DNA from: Halorhabdus rudnickae
GTDB lineage: Archaea > Halobacteriota > Halobacteria > Halobacteriales > Haloarculaceae
NCBI RefSeq assembly: GCF_900880625.1
Contig: NZ_CAAHFB010000001.1
Coordinates: forward strand, 434,001 to 498,000
Length of the DNA stretch: 64,000 bases
Direction of reading: 5' to 3'
Shown here: in pieces, positions 43,559 through 52,815 of the stretch
How the letters are laid out: every line of letters begins with the position of its first letter
Numbering within the stretch: position 1 is the stretch's first letter
Program-made: the position numbers and the translations under genes
Notes under the pieces: model-generated
Database searches by the model: none
Seen by the model: only the letters and a program-made list of their open reading frames with translations
What the model was told of the DNA's origin: nothing

Positions 43559-44487
43559 GAGAGATACACTTGAGCGGATGCTGTAGATTTGACATTTATT
43601 TAAACATACTTATGATTGATGGATATTGTTCGGCAAGCGAAAACGGGATCAAGTTAGATCCTACTTACACCATCGAGCCGTGGATTTACAAATTAACGGT
43701 TACAGGACAGCTGTCGCCGTTCTGTGGCTTATTTGTGGACGAAGTAGGTATCTCCCGGAAACCGGGGGTCAGTGCATTTTCTCAGACTGGGACTCTTTAC
43801 GGGCTGTAAGAAATCCGTGCCAGCCACGGTTTATAGCCTTTGAGCGTCCTGAAACCCAAGATTCCTCTATATTCACACCTGGCGAACACCGAATGCCCCT
43901 CCGGGAGAGAAACGAGAATCTTTGCGATTCAGCTGCCGAGACTGGTGGAGGTAGTGGCCCTTACACTGGTCTTCTATCTCTATGTGGGTCTGATTACACT
44001 TCCCAAATCAGTACGCTAAGTGGTGAAACGAGCAAACGACGGGCTGCTTTTATATTAGGACGTATTCAACTCCTGCTGTACCGTACGGCCTGTTTCCCAG
44101 AGCCGAACAGTCATTCTGCCGGGCATGAAATCGGAGCTACGCTCGTTTGTTTTTGAGCTGTTGCCCGATCTTGCTCGACAAGGACAACGTATTCGACCGC
44201 CAATACATCGCCCATGGCAATCGAGACTTTCGTAGGAATACCTACGAGAGTCATCGATCACCGGTCTAATCTGGCTCTCGCCGAATTGAGGCTTCTCTGA
44301 AGACAATCCATCTCCGTATTTCGAAGAGGCACGACTTCGTCGTCGTGTTTACGGTGCACTGCCAGATGGTCCGATACGTTTTCACCAATTTAGATAACAA
44401 CCGTACTCTTGTGATGGAAATCGATCATCAATTAAAGCTGCTCCTGGAGTCGGGTCGGTGTTTAGTCACATATCAAAGTTGGGGATA
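43559..44487. other. degenerate gene-poor region
   Basis: AT-richer DNA with no gene I can support. A plus-strand frame near 43920-44015 reads IQLPRLVEVVALTLVFYLYV GLITLPKSVR before a stop and may be a membrane-protein remnant. A 65-codon frame at 43612 (MIDGYCSASENGIKLDPTY) has no recognisable relative. The region probably holds remnants of inserted DNA next to the IS6-type fragment. Confidence 0.35.
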
Positions 44488-45118
44488 GTGTTCAGATAAG
44501 CTGGTTGCATGCAAATGCGAAGGATCTGAGCCAATCGTCGGCTGTTTCTGTAGCAGCGTGGCTAAAATAGTCTGAAAACGGATACGTTTTGCGTTTTACC
44601 TCATTAAAGACACGTTCGACACTGTCCCGATTTCCGCTGCGTTCGTCTCTGAAATCGAGACCGTATCGGTTGCAGGCGTCTTTCAACGAGTGCGGTCCAT
44701 CGATGAGAAACACAGCATCGTCAACGTCGTGTTTCTCACGTAGCTCGTGGAAAACCCGCAAGAATGCGTTAGTTCGCGTTATTTCGGGCTTTATATATGG
44801 ATATCCGTTTATTTTTATCGACAGTAGCGAACGGGAAATATTGCTCGTCGTTGGGTCGAGTGGCGGATCCATCGACTACGACGTGATCCGGGCAGTGCCA
44901 ATATTCAGGTTGTAGATCGGATTTGTGCACACAGTTGTAGACAGCCTATCTCGATAGTTCGACACCATATATTTCAATAATTAGAACAGTATTCAAAATA
45001 GATAGTCCAGCCAGATGCAACGGAATACTGAGCTACATCAGCAATCGCGGTGCGCTTCTCGCACGAGACAATCTACGTTGACCAGGTCGACACTACGGTT
45101 GAGGTGTGTGTTTTCTCG
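44488..45118 (-). mobile_element. decayed IS6-type element, second type
   Basis: The terminal repeat gtgttcagat (44488-44497) is the same as in the 36.6 kb element. The minus strand encodes VFHELREKHDVDDAVFLIDG, PHSLKDACNRYGLDF and ERVFNEVKRKTYPFSDYF. Upstream of about 44790 it continues in broken frames (HKSDLQPEYWHCPDHVVVDG, then AGLS-like text) to the degraded N-terminus near 45110, which matches MPENARLSGSID of the other copy only at DNA level. It stops against the uspA stop codon at 45119. Confidence 0.72.
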
Positions 45119-45601
45119 TTACTCCGTTGATGTTTCATCCCGCACTGCGAGCACAGGAACGGGCGATTTTCTGAGCACGCGTTCGGTTGTACTCCCGAGG
45201 ATGTACCGTTCGATTCCGCGCCGCCCGTGCGTTCCCATCACCAACAGGTCGATGTCCGTCTCATCGACGTAGGCCAGGATCTCCTCTTCCGGCAGCCCCT
45301 TCCGAATTGCCGTCCTGAGAGAGATCCCGCGATCTGCTGCTGTCTCGCGCAAGTCATCGAGTGCGTGCTCACCGATAGCTTCGTAGCGATCAAAGTGTCC
45401 ATCAATATCTCCATCGATACTCACATCGTCGATTCCCGTCCCGCTCGCCAGTTCTGCGACCTTCGCATCGTCGACGACGTACAGGACATGGACCGTTGCC
45501 TCAGACAGTTCCGCGAGTGTGAGTGCTTCATGGAGCGCCTGTAATGCGAGGTCGCTGCCGTCGGTGGGTACGAGAATTTTCTGATAAGCTGGGCCAGTCA
45601 T
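45119..45601 (-). CDS. universal stress protein UspA family
   Basis: A 160-residue single-domain universal stress protein. YQKILVPTDGSDLALQALHE opens the fold, VHVLYVVDDAKVAELASG follows, and the ATP-binding signature is LLVMGTHGRRGIERYILGST TERVLRKSPVPVLAVRD (G-2x-G-9x-G(S/T) pattern). It is cytosolic and by family knowledge acts in stress response or metabolism regulation. Its 3' end touches an insertion-sequence remnant. It is 95 bases from the MATE gene on the same strand but not obviously in an operon with it. Confidence 0.9.
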   Translation of the reverse strand: MTGPAYQKILVPTDGSDLALQALHEALTLAELSEATVHVLYVVDDAKVAELASGTGIDDVSIDGDIDGHFDRYEAIGEHALDDLRETAADRGISLRTAIRKGLPEEEILAYVDETDIDLLVMGTHGRRGIERYILGSTTERVLRKSPVPVLAVRDETSTE

Positions 45602-45696
45602 ACTATGAAATTACCCCCCTGACACGCACTCGCTGGTCGGTTGTGTGTTCGGCTATCTGTACCGTTGTGAGTTGTATCTGGATCAAACATATTAAT

Positions 45697-47184
45697 CTAA
45701 TCGTCCCCAATTGCCGGATCGAGTTCATCGGTCTCGATGCCACTAGAGTCACTTGTTCCCCGGATGTCGCTGTCACGCCAGGTTCCGCGTCGGAACCACA
45801 GCCATGCGATGACCGCTCCGGCGACGTTCGAGGCGAAGAAAGCGATCCAGATCCCGCGGACGTCGGTCTGTCCGAGGAACCACAGGTCCGTTGGAAGTAC
45901 GCCTTGGGAGGCCACGTATGCGACGGGCAGTCGGATGACGGCGAGTGCAGCGATCGAGATCGCAGCAGCGATTAGTGTCTTGCCGGCCCCGCGGAAGCCA
46001 CCCGTGAACGCCCGCTGGATCCCGATGAACCCGAACGACAACGCGACGTACCGCAGGAACTCTGCGCCGACATCAAGCACGGCAGAGTCGTTGGTGAAGA
46101 CCGAAACGATGGGCGTCGGGACGAAGAATATCGCCACGCCAGCCACACCGAGGACCGCAAACAATCCTTTCGCGGCAACGTAGTTCGCCTCTTGGGCGCG
46201 GTCGTACTTGCCAGCCCCGACGTTCTGGCCCGTCATCGTCTCCACACCGCGCGCGACGGCGATCGCGGGGAGGAAGATGACCGAGAAGACGCGGGTACCG
46301 ATGCCGAACGCGGCGACGACTGACGTCGAGAACAGCCCAACTACGAACAGCAGGGCGTTGATCGAGAGTGCACGGCCAGTTCCCTCGACCGACGCCGGGA
46401 TGCCGATTCGCAGGATCTTCCGGAGGTACTGGAGATCGGGTTTCATATCGGCGAGATTGATTTGGATACCGCGCGTTCCCGACACCATGATGGCGAGTCC
46501 GACGACCATCGCCAGCCCCCGCGAAAAGACCGTGGCGATCGCTGCCCCCTGAATGCCGAGTTCGGGGAAGGCGATCGTCCCCACGAGCGGTGCGCCGTCG
46601 ACGACCGCCCAGCCGTTGATGAGGAACGGGTCGAGAATCACGTTGAGCACGACCGTTCCGAACATGACGAGCATCGGCGTGATCGTGTCGCCAGCCCCGC
46701 GCATCAGCGAGATGAACACGGTGAACCCGAACATGAACGGCAAGCCGACCGCAATCACCTGCATGTAGGCGGTCGCGCCTGAAAGGACATTGGGCGACGC
46801 ACCGAGAAGCGCCAGGAACTGACGGACGAACGGGTAACCGATCGCACCGAAGATAGCTGAGGTGAGGACGGCGAAGGTGACCGTTTGGGAGGCTGCGTAC
46901 TCGGCCTTTTTCGTTTCCCCGGCACCCGTATGTTGTGCGACCAGGACGCTCCCGGCGACCGAGAGGCCCATCCCGAGCGAGATGAGCAAGAACACCATTG
47001 GGAACGCAAAGGAGATGGCCGCCAGTGCATCCGTCGAGTACTGACCAAGCCAAAACGTGTCTGCCAGGTTGTAGGCGGTCTGCAGCAGGTTCGTAACGAC
47101 GATAGGCAACGAGAGGAACAACAGCGGCTTGACGATGCCACCCTCTGTCAGGTTGAGTTCCTCCTGGCCCTTAAAGAAGCTCAC
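45697..47184 (-). CDS. MATE-family efflux transporter
   Basis: Multidrug/toxin extrusion antiporter of 495 residues from GTG 47184 (MSFFKGQEELNLTEGG), the start that overlaps the tetR stop by four bases (GTGA); ATG 47208 would add eight residues and overlap by 28. Twelve membrane segments are expected, with two MATE halves: LLFLSLPIVVTNLLQTAYNL, FISLMRGAGDTITPMLVMFG, IGIPASVEGTGRALSI and GIQRAFTGGFRGAGKTLIAA. The C-terminus is hydrophilic and acidic. It is the second gene of a tetR-MATE operon, the usual arrangement for a repressor and its efflux pump. Confidence 0.9.
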   Translation of the reverse strand: MSFFKGQEELNLTEGGIVKPLLFLSLPIVVTNLLQTAYNLADTFWLGQYSTDALAAISFAFPMVFLLISLGMGLSVAGSVLVAQHTGAGETKKAEYAASQTVTFAVLTSAIFGAIGYPFVRQFLALLGASPNVLSGATAYMQVIAVGLPFMFGFTVFISLMRGAGDTITPMLVMFGTVVLNVILDPFLINGWAVVDGAPLVGTIAFPELGIQGAAIATVFSRGLAMVVGLAIMVSGTRGIQINLADMKPDLQYLRKILRIGIPASVEGTGRALSINALLFVVGLFSTSVVAAFGIGTRVFSVIFLPAIAVARGVETMTGQNVGAGKYDRAQEANYVAAKGLFAVLGVAGVAIFFVPTPIVSVFTNDSAVLDVGAEFLRYVALSFGFIGIQRAFTGGFRGAGKTLIAAAISIAALAVIRLPVAYVASQGVLPTDLWFLGQTDVRGIWIAFFASNVAGAVIAWLWFRRGTWRDSDIRGTSDSSGIETDELDPAIGDD

Positions 47185-47768
47185 GCGACCACCTTTCCGG
47201 GTTTCCATCCGAGGTGCAGTTCCAACGTGGTTTCGAGAACGGCACGCGCCTCATCGAGCGGTTCGTCGAGTGACACTTTCCGTGCGTGTGCGCCGTTGGT
47301 CATCGTTGTGACGAGTCTGGCGACTTCGTCCGGGTCGGATTCCTCGAAGTCACCTTCGTCGATGCCATCGGCGACGATCTCCGCGATGACCGCCCGCATC
47401 ATATCGTCGAGATCGAGAAATCGTTCGCGGAAGAGTTCCTGAAAGGGTGCCTGGGCTTTTAGTTCCATGATCGCCACGGGAAAGCCGTCCGCGTCGGGAT
47501 GTGCCGGTGTGAAAACCGCATCGAGAAACGCAGTGAATCGTTCTCGCGGGTCGGTCGCCTCGGTGGTGAGTTCCGCTTTGAATCGCCCGATCAGATCGTC
47601 GAGAAATGCGTTCAGTAACTCCTCTTTCGTATCGAAATGATAGTGGATCGCTGCGGTGGTCATCGAGGACTCGTCGGCGATCTTCTTGATCGTAAGTCCG
47701 GCATATCCGTGTTCGCAGAGTATCCGGTTCGTCGCGTCGATGATCTCGTCTGAGGTCTCCGATTCCAT
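47181..47768 (-). CDS. TetR-family repressor of the MATE gene
   Basis: A 195-residue TetR regulator. The helix-turn-helix is at residues 8-50 (IIDATNRILCEHGYAGLTIK, KIADESSMTTAAIHYHFDTK), followed by a variable ligand domain (FPVAIMELKAQAPFQELF, DLDDMMRAVIAEIVADGI). It probably represses itself and the overlapping MATE gene until a ligand binds; this is the norm for the pairing. A repeated operator-like motif lies 17 bases upstream of the start. Confidence 0.9.
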   Translation of the reverse strand: MESETSDEIIDATNRILCEHGYAGLTIKKIADESSMTTAAIHYHFDTKEELLNAFLDDLIGRFKAELTTEATDPRERFTAFLDAVFTPAHPDADGFPVAIMELKAQAPFQELFRERFLDLDDMMRAVIAEIVADGIDEGDFEESDPDEVARLVTTMTNGAHARKVSLDEPLDEARAVLETTLELHLGWKPGKVVA

Positions 47769-47784
47769 TCTCTACTCTGACTTA

Positions 47785-47820
47785 TTAACTGGTTAGTTAA
47801 GAGGGTTTTGACTGGTTAGT
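47785..47820. promoter_or_regulatory. probable TetR operator, repeated actggttagt
   Basis: ttaact-ggtt-agttaa (47785-47800) is a perfect inverted repeat, and its core actggttagt recurs at 47811-47820, 23 bases away. Both lie immediately upstream of tetR. Two sites about two helical turns apart fit cooperative TetR dimers. Confidence 0.6.
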
Positions 47821-47976
47821 AAGTAATTAAGATGTCATTTCTTCATCCATAGTTTCAGCAGACAGGTCGCGATGGCTAGCCCCGGAGCCACATCGTCTCG
47901 GTATTCGGGTTCTCGGCGGAATGGATGTCTCTCCCCAGTGTCTCGTGTTTCAATCCGCTCGCACCCTCTTCCGAGA

Positions 47977-48652
47977 ATGGAACTAACTAACGGCGTATAC
48001 GGCCTGGCGCTCGACGTGTCACTGGACAACCGCGAGATGACGCCCAACCCGGTTGCCGTCGACACCGAACGGACTGTTCCCGCTCGACGTCAGTCTCCCA
48101 GATGGACTCGACAACCTCGCGGACGCGCTCGATGCCGGGGGACTGAGCCCGGACGACCCGTGGGTGGTCGTCGTCACGTATTAGGACCTCGATCACGCTG
48201 GTTGTCTGGCGGTAGTCGTCGAGAGGACCGATGTCGTCGTGTTCGCCCCCGAGCGAGATACCCCGTATCTCGAAGGAGACAAAGAGCTAGTCAAATCCAG
48301 CGAGGAGCGCCCGATGGAGATCACGCCGGCGACGGTCGATGTCCAGGTGACCGGTGGGGAGACGTTCGCGACTGCAGCCGGGCCGATGCGAGCCGTTTTC
48401 GCGTCCGGGCACAGCCCCGGCCACACGTCCTACTACGTCCCCGACGCAGAACTGTTGATCAGCGCCGACGCACTCAACGTCGTCGACGACGAACTGGTGG
48501 GCCCACGCGAGGACGCCACACCCGATCTGGAGACCGCCTGGGAGAGCATCTAGGGACTCGCGGAACTCGATATCGAGGAGACGTTCTGTTTCCACGGCGG
48601 GTTCATCGAGGCAGAGACCGACCGCATCGAGACGTCGGCAGCCGACCGTTAG
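47977..48652 (+). pseudogene. decayed metallo-beta-lactamase-fold hydrolase
   Basis: The start reads MELTNGVYGLALDVSLDNRE in one frame. A shift near 48070 moves the rest to another frame: LDVSLPDGLDNLADALDAGG, then VVVVTY-stop-DLDHAGCL, where the metal motif HxxDH should read HQDLDHAG. Both the His codon (tat for cat) and the Gln codon (tag for cag) look like C-to-T changes. Next come VFASGHSPGHTSYYVPDAEL and LLISADALNVVDDELVG, then a TAG at 48551, and FCFHGGFIEAETDRIET to the end. Three lesions make it non-functional. Confidence 0.75.
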
Positions 48653-48714
48653 GGCAGCGTGTGTACCGAAAGTGCAGCCTCCAAGGGTGCCAACAGGCGG
48701 TTCCGGGAGCAACC

Positions 48715-48724
48715 GATTTATGCT
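48715..48724 (+). promoter_or_regulatory. TATA-like box of the alcohol dehydrogenase gene
   Basis: gatttatgct lies 23-32 bases before ATG 48747, consistent with a leaderless or nearly leaderless transcript. Confidence 0.4.
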
Positions 48725-48746
48725 GATCAGCCCACAAAGGGGAGTG

Positions 48747-49763
48747 ATGTCAGACACTATGCGCGCAGCTGTCCTTCCCGAAGCAGGCGCCGACTTCGAA
48801 CTCGTCGAACGCGAGGTACCCCAGCCAGCACCTGACGAGGTTCGGGTCGCAGTCGAAGCCTGTGGGATCTGTCACAGTGACGCATTCGCGAAGGAAGGAA
48901 CGCATCCCGGACTGTCCTACCCCCACGTTCCCGGCCACGAGATCGCCGGCCGGATCGATGCCGTCGGAGACGACGTCGAGGCCTGGTCGACCGGCGATCG
49001 GGTCGGGGTCGGCTGGCACGGCGGCCACTGCTTTACGTGTGATGCTTGCCGCCGCGGGGATTTTCAGCAGTGTGAGAACGCTGAAATCACCGGGATCACG
49101 TACGATGGCGGCTACGCTGAATACACGACTGTCCCGTCGGAGGCCCTGGCAGCCATCCCCGAAGAGCTCGACGCTGCCGACGCTGCACCGTTGCTCTGTG
49201 CCGGCGTGACGACGTACAACGCGCTCCGCAACACCGACGCCCGACCTGGTGATCTCGTCGCCGTTCTGGGTGTTGGCGGTCTCGGTCATCTCGGAATTCA
49301 GTACGCCCACGCGGCTGGATTCGAGACTGTCGCCCTTTCGCAGTCGCCCGAGAAAGCGAATCTCGCACGAGAGCTTGGGGCAGATCACTTCGTCGACACC
49401 GCCGAAGAGGACCCGGCCGAACGGCTGCAGGAACTCGGTGGTGCGGATGTCATTCTCGGGACTGCGCCATCGAGCGACGCGGTAGAGTCGATTCTCGGTG
49501 GTATCGGGACGGACGGATCGGTCGTTCTCGTCGGCGTCCCCGGCGAACCGATCACTGTCGACGTCCAGAATCTCGTGGGGACGCGAGGGAGTGTCGAAGG
49601 ATGGGCATCGGGTCATGCCCGTGACTCCCAAGACACACTCGAATTCAGCTCGCTCCGCGATATTACACCGGAAATCGAGACGTACCCACTCGATGACGTC
49701 GCCGCAGCGTACGACCGGATGATCGAAAACGAGGCCCGGTTCCGCGTCGTCCTCGAACCGTGA
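48747..49763 (+). CDS. zinc-dependent alcohol dehydrogenase (MDR family)
   Basis: A 338-residue medium-chain dehydrogenase from MSDTMRAAVLPEAGADFELV. Catalytic-zinc ligands are in EACGICHSDAFAKEG and VPGHEIAGRIDAVG. The structural zinc loop is CFTCDACRRGDFQQCE (CxxC, C, C). The Rossmann motif VLGVGGLGHLGIQYAHAAG begins near residue 170. This pattern resembles NADPH-linked cinnamyl-alcohol-type and bacterial AdhA enzymes; the substrate is unknown. The open frame before ATG 48747 lacks coding character. It is the only intact gene between the decayed metallo-hydrolase and fbp. Confidence 0.88.
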   Translation: MSDTMRAAVLPEAGADFELVEREVPQPAPDEVRVAVEACGICHSDAFAKEGTHPGLSYPHVPGHEIAGRIDAVGDDVEAWSTGDRVGVGWHGGHCFTCDACRRGDFQQCENAEITGITYDGGYAEYTTVPSEALAAIPEELDAADAAPLLCAGVTTYNALRNTDARPGDLVAVLGVGGLGHLGIQYAHAAGFETVALSQSPEKANLARELGADHFVDTAEEDPAERLQELGGADVILGTAPSSDAVESILGGIGTDGSVVLVGVPGEPITVDVQNLVGTRGSVEGWASGHARDSQDTLEFSSLRDITPEIETYPLDDVAAAYDRMIENEARFRVVLEP

Positions 49764-50105
49764 TACGACGGGTCACCGACGCTGGACCCAGAACACCGAG
49801 AGGACGACCGCCCAGCTGACCGCCATCCTCACGGACAAGCGCTGCGAGGCGAATGCTACGGGGCTTGATCTCGTGGATCGAGCACGACAGTTCGTGAACC
49901 AAAGAACTAACTAACGGCTTCTTTGACTCCCCCTCCGAGTTACTCACCGCGGTCGATACGGCGCTTGAACAGATTGCCGTCCTAGAAGTGAGTGCCCCTC
50001 CTAATATTCACTATATGTCTAAAAATCTTATTAGAGGAGAATGTAACTTCCTTCAGCTCGAGAGGCCAGTATGGGCATCAGTCAGACGTCATCGGGTGAC
50101 CAGCG
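49764..50105. other. gap before fbp
   Basis: No gene is supported. An AT-rich pocket at about 50005-50035 (cactatatgtctaaaaatct) may be the fbp promoter, leaving a leader of some 70 bases. The first 200 bases have coding-like GC content but no recognisable frame. Confidence 0.35.
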
Positions 50106-50954
50106 ATGAATACGATCGACCAGGTCGAACGTGCGGTTCGCGAGACATCACACTACCTCAAACGCAATCTCGGCACGCACGCGGGCAAACGCGGCCAGAC
50201 CAATCCCAGCGACGAGGTCCAGACCGACGCCGACGTGTGGGCAGACGAGCTGTTTTTCGACGCGCTCGCGCCGCTGGACGGGGTCGGCAGTTATACCAGC
50301 GAGGAGCGCTCGGAGACCGTCGATTGCGGCGAGGGGTACGCAATCGCAATCGATCCGCTGGACGGGTCGGGCAATCTCGCGTCGAACAACTCCGTCGGGA
50401 CGATCGTCGGCATCTACGATCAGCCGCTCCCGACCAGCGGGCAAAACCTCGTCGCGGCGATGATGGTCCTGCATGGTCCCTACACGACGATGACCGTGGC
50501 GCGTGCCGACAGCGACGTCGTTCAGGAGTACCTCCTCAGGGACGGCCACAACGAAAGACGGGGTGTCTTCGAGCTTCCGGCAGACTACGTCGTCGTCGGG
50601 ATCGCCGGCAAGCCCATCGACCGCTCGCAAGCAGTCAACGCCCTTGCTGAGGACCTACAGCGTGACCTCAAACTCCGATATGGCGGGGCAACAGTCGCAG
50701 ACCTCGCGCAGGTACTCGAATATGGTGGCCTCTTCGGGTATCCGGAATCGGACGTATATCCCGACGGCAAGCTCCGGATCCACTTCGAAGCCGCGCCATT
50801 GGCGTATCTCGTCGAGGCGGCCGGGGGCGATTCAAGCGACGGTCGCCAGTCGCTGCTCGAGGTCGAACCCGAGGACCTGCACGCCCGGACGCCGACGTTT
50901 CTCGGCAATACCGAACTGATCAAACAGGTCGAAGCAACGCTCGACGCGGAATAG
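50106..50954 (+). CDS. fbp: class 1 fructose-1,6-bisphosphatase
   Basis: Hydrolyses fructose-1,6-bisphosphate to fructose-6-phosphate in gluconeogenesis. The 282-residue protein starts [18 protein letters not shown]. The metal and phosphate site is [20 protein letters not shown] near residue 85; upstream metal ligands come from SYTSEERSE, and [20 protein letters not shown] near residue 220 is the C-terminal signature. The length is short compared with bacterial class I enzymes (about 330), as in other haloarchaea. It complements the fructose PTS by allowing flux from fructose-1,6-bisphosphate to hexoses. It appears monocistronic. Confidence 0.9.
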   Translation: MNTIDQVERAVRETSHYLKRNLGTHAGKRGQTNPSDEVQTDADVWADELFFDALAPLDGVGSYTSEERSETVDCGEGYAIAIDPLDGSGNLASNNSVGTIVGIYDQPLPTSGQNLVAAMMVLHGPYTTMTVARADSDVVQEYLLRDGHNERRGVFELPADYVVVGIAGKPIDRSQAVNALAEDLQRDLKLRYGGATVADLAQVLEYGGLFGYPESDVYPDGKLRIHFEAAPLAYLVEAAGGDSSDGRQSLLEVEPEDLHARTPTFLGNTELIKQVEATLDAE

Positions 50955-51304
50955 TTGAGTCTGGCTCTCTCAACGCATACGGTCTTGATTACAGCGGGCG
51001 GTGGTGCAGAATAGGTCTCAAGGCCTCACTCGGTGGATTTCTGTTTGAGCCGATCTTATGAGTGTCCCGACAGTCGTCGAAGATCTCTTTGTGGTTCCTG
51101 AACCGCAGTCGGGGGAAGTCTCAAACAGAGATATGGTAGTAGAGGGCCTGTGGAGGCTTCTGAACCACCGCATGAACGCCGTTACGAGAGCCGTCTGAGA
51201 GAGTAAGCCGGGGGACCAGTCCCGGAGAAAACAGAGACAAAACCACTCCAGGCCTGTTGGGTCGTTGTAAATGCATCCATTATCGGGTCTGTCAGGGGGG
51301 TAGT
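50955..51304. other. gap between fbp and the AI-2E exporter gene
   Basis: A 46-codon plus-strand frame, 51058-51198 (MSVPTVVEDLFVVPEPQSG to NHRMNAVTRAV), has modest coding character but no relative I recognise. Nothing else is visible. Confidence 0.3.
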
Positions 51305-52474
51305 TCAGTAGTCCGAGAGATTCGATTGTCGGTATGAATGTTGACCGGTAAGCACGTACGGTGCAATGGTTCGAAAGAACTGTGCGACAAGGACGAGCAA
51401 AATCGGGCCGAGAAAAATACCGTAGAAGCCGAACACGATCGGGCCGAGTATATACGCAAACATCAGCAGACCCACATGCGTCCGGTTGCCACTCACATAC
51501 GGGCGAATCAAGAAGTCCGGGATCGTATCGACTACAACGAATGCTAACACGACAAATAAGATCACGAAGCCGAACGCGTCTGGTTGACCACTGGCGACGG
51601 CAGCAACCGCAAGTAGCGCTCCCACAGGGAAATAAACGATTTTCATCCCGACTACAGGAATCAAGCTTCCTGCCCCTGTGAGTGCACCGACCAGCGGTGC
51701 AAACGGCACTTTTACTGCTCCTGGAGCGATGAGATTATACCCAGAGAACACGAGAATCCCAATAATTCCCGTCACGAATGCGTTCAGAATATTGCCGAAG
51801 AGAATTGAAGACAGCTCAGCGTCAACGGACCGTGCATATGACTCGACAATACCAGACTCATCAAAATTGTCGAGGAACCAGCTTACGAGACGCGATCCAT
51901 CGGTGAGCAGATAATACGTTCCGGCGAGAACAATAAATCCGTGGAGTGTGGCAGTTGCGATGAGGCCCACCGAGTCGAGGAGGGTAGCAACCGTTCGTTG
52001 TGCCCATGCTTGAACTGCAGGATCGTTGAGAATCGCGGTGACCTCCTGGGGGTTCATCGCCAGGAGGTCACTGAATTCTAACCCTACCAACGGTGTGGGG
52101 AGCCCACTTCCTTGTGCTGACTGTAGTGCGGAGAGATACGCTGCACCGGGACCGTTCCCACCAACGATGCGTTGGATTTCAGGTACGACTAACACAAGGG
52201 TATATGTGAGCAAAAATAGAAACGGCAGTAGGAAAATGGCGATTGTAGTAACAGCAAGCACTTGACGGCGATAGGGGAGGTGATGTCTCTGGAGTTGTGA
52301 AGGAAAAGAGAGGTTCTCGAGCTTACGATAGATCGGACGGCTTGCATAGTAGAGAAAGACCGTGAATACGAGTGTCGCCTGAAACTGGATCAAAACGAAA
52401 ACTACAGCGGTTAGTAATCCTAGACCACCTACGCCAAAGAGTGCTCGTCGTCGTAGTGCTGCATCGTACTTCAT
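51305..52474 (-). CDS. AI-2E family transporter
   Basis: A 389-residue PerM/AI-2E type membrane protein with about eight hydrophobic segments. Landmarks are VFTVFLYYASRPIYRKLENL near the N-terminus, VGLIATATLHGFIVLAGTYY, then FGNILNAFVTGIIGILVF, LVGALTGAGSLIPVVGMKIV (with the family PVVG-type turn), and VSGNRTHVGLLMFAYILGPI, FGFYGIFLGPILLVLVAQFF near the end. The family is diverse; members export small molecules or exchange ions, and the substrate cannot be inferred. It is convergent with the fbp gene. Confidence 0.88.
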   Translation of the reverse strand: MKYDAALRRRALFGVGGLGLLTAVVFVLIQFQATLVFTVFLYYASRPIYRKLENLSFPSQLQRHHLPYRRQVLAVTTIAIFLLPFLFLLTYTLVLVVPEIQRIVGGNGPGAAYLSALQSAQGSGLPTPLVGLEFSDLLAMNPQEVTAILNDPAVQAWAQRTVATLLDSVGLIATATLHGFIVLAGTYYLLTDGSRLVSWFLDNFDESGIVESYARSVDAELSSILFGNILNAFVTGIIGILVFSGYNLIAPGAVKVPFAPLVGALTGAGSLIPVVGMKIVYFPVGALLAVAAVASGQPDAFGFVILFVVLAFVVVDTIPDFLIRPYVSGNRTHVGLLMFAYILGPIVFGFYGIFLGPILLVLVAQFFRTIAPYVLTGQHSYRQSNLSDY

Positions 52475-52815
52475 TTGCCTAATGACTACCGCCCTAGCAA
52501 AAAGACATGTTGGTAACGGACAACCGACCTGTTGTTATGACACAAAAGAGTTAGGTGTAGAATTCGATTTTATTATTTACATGATTGCAGTGCCCATTAT
52601 AGACCACCCGTATTGCTCATCTAAGGTGGTGCAGTAGTTGAGACTGATACGCCTAATGCATACGATATTGCCATCACGAGTCCTATTTAGTGAGATGGTG
52701 ACTGAACCAGTTGCTTGCTAAAGCTGCGAACGCAGATATAAGACAGAGAATTGAGCTACAGCAACCCTGATCTCCCCGCACCCAGTATCTGTTTGCTATG
52801 TACATACTGTCGCGG
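52475..52815. other. low-GC gap with no visible gene
   Basis: AT-rich stretch between the AI-2E transporter and the ABC permease genes. I see no coding frame, repeat or hairpin that I can support. Confidence 0.35.

Noticed and set aside
43626..44156. 176-codon plus-strand frame in the AT-richer region
   Set aside because: Composition shifts along the frame and nothing resembles a domain; likely a chance frame through remnants.
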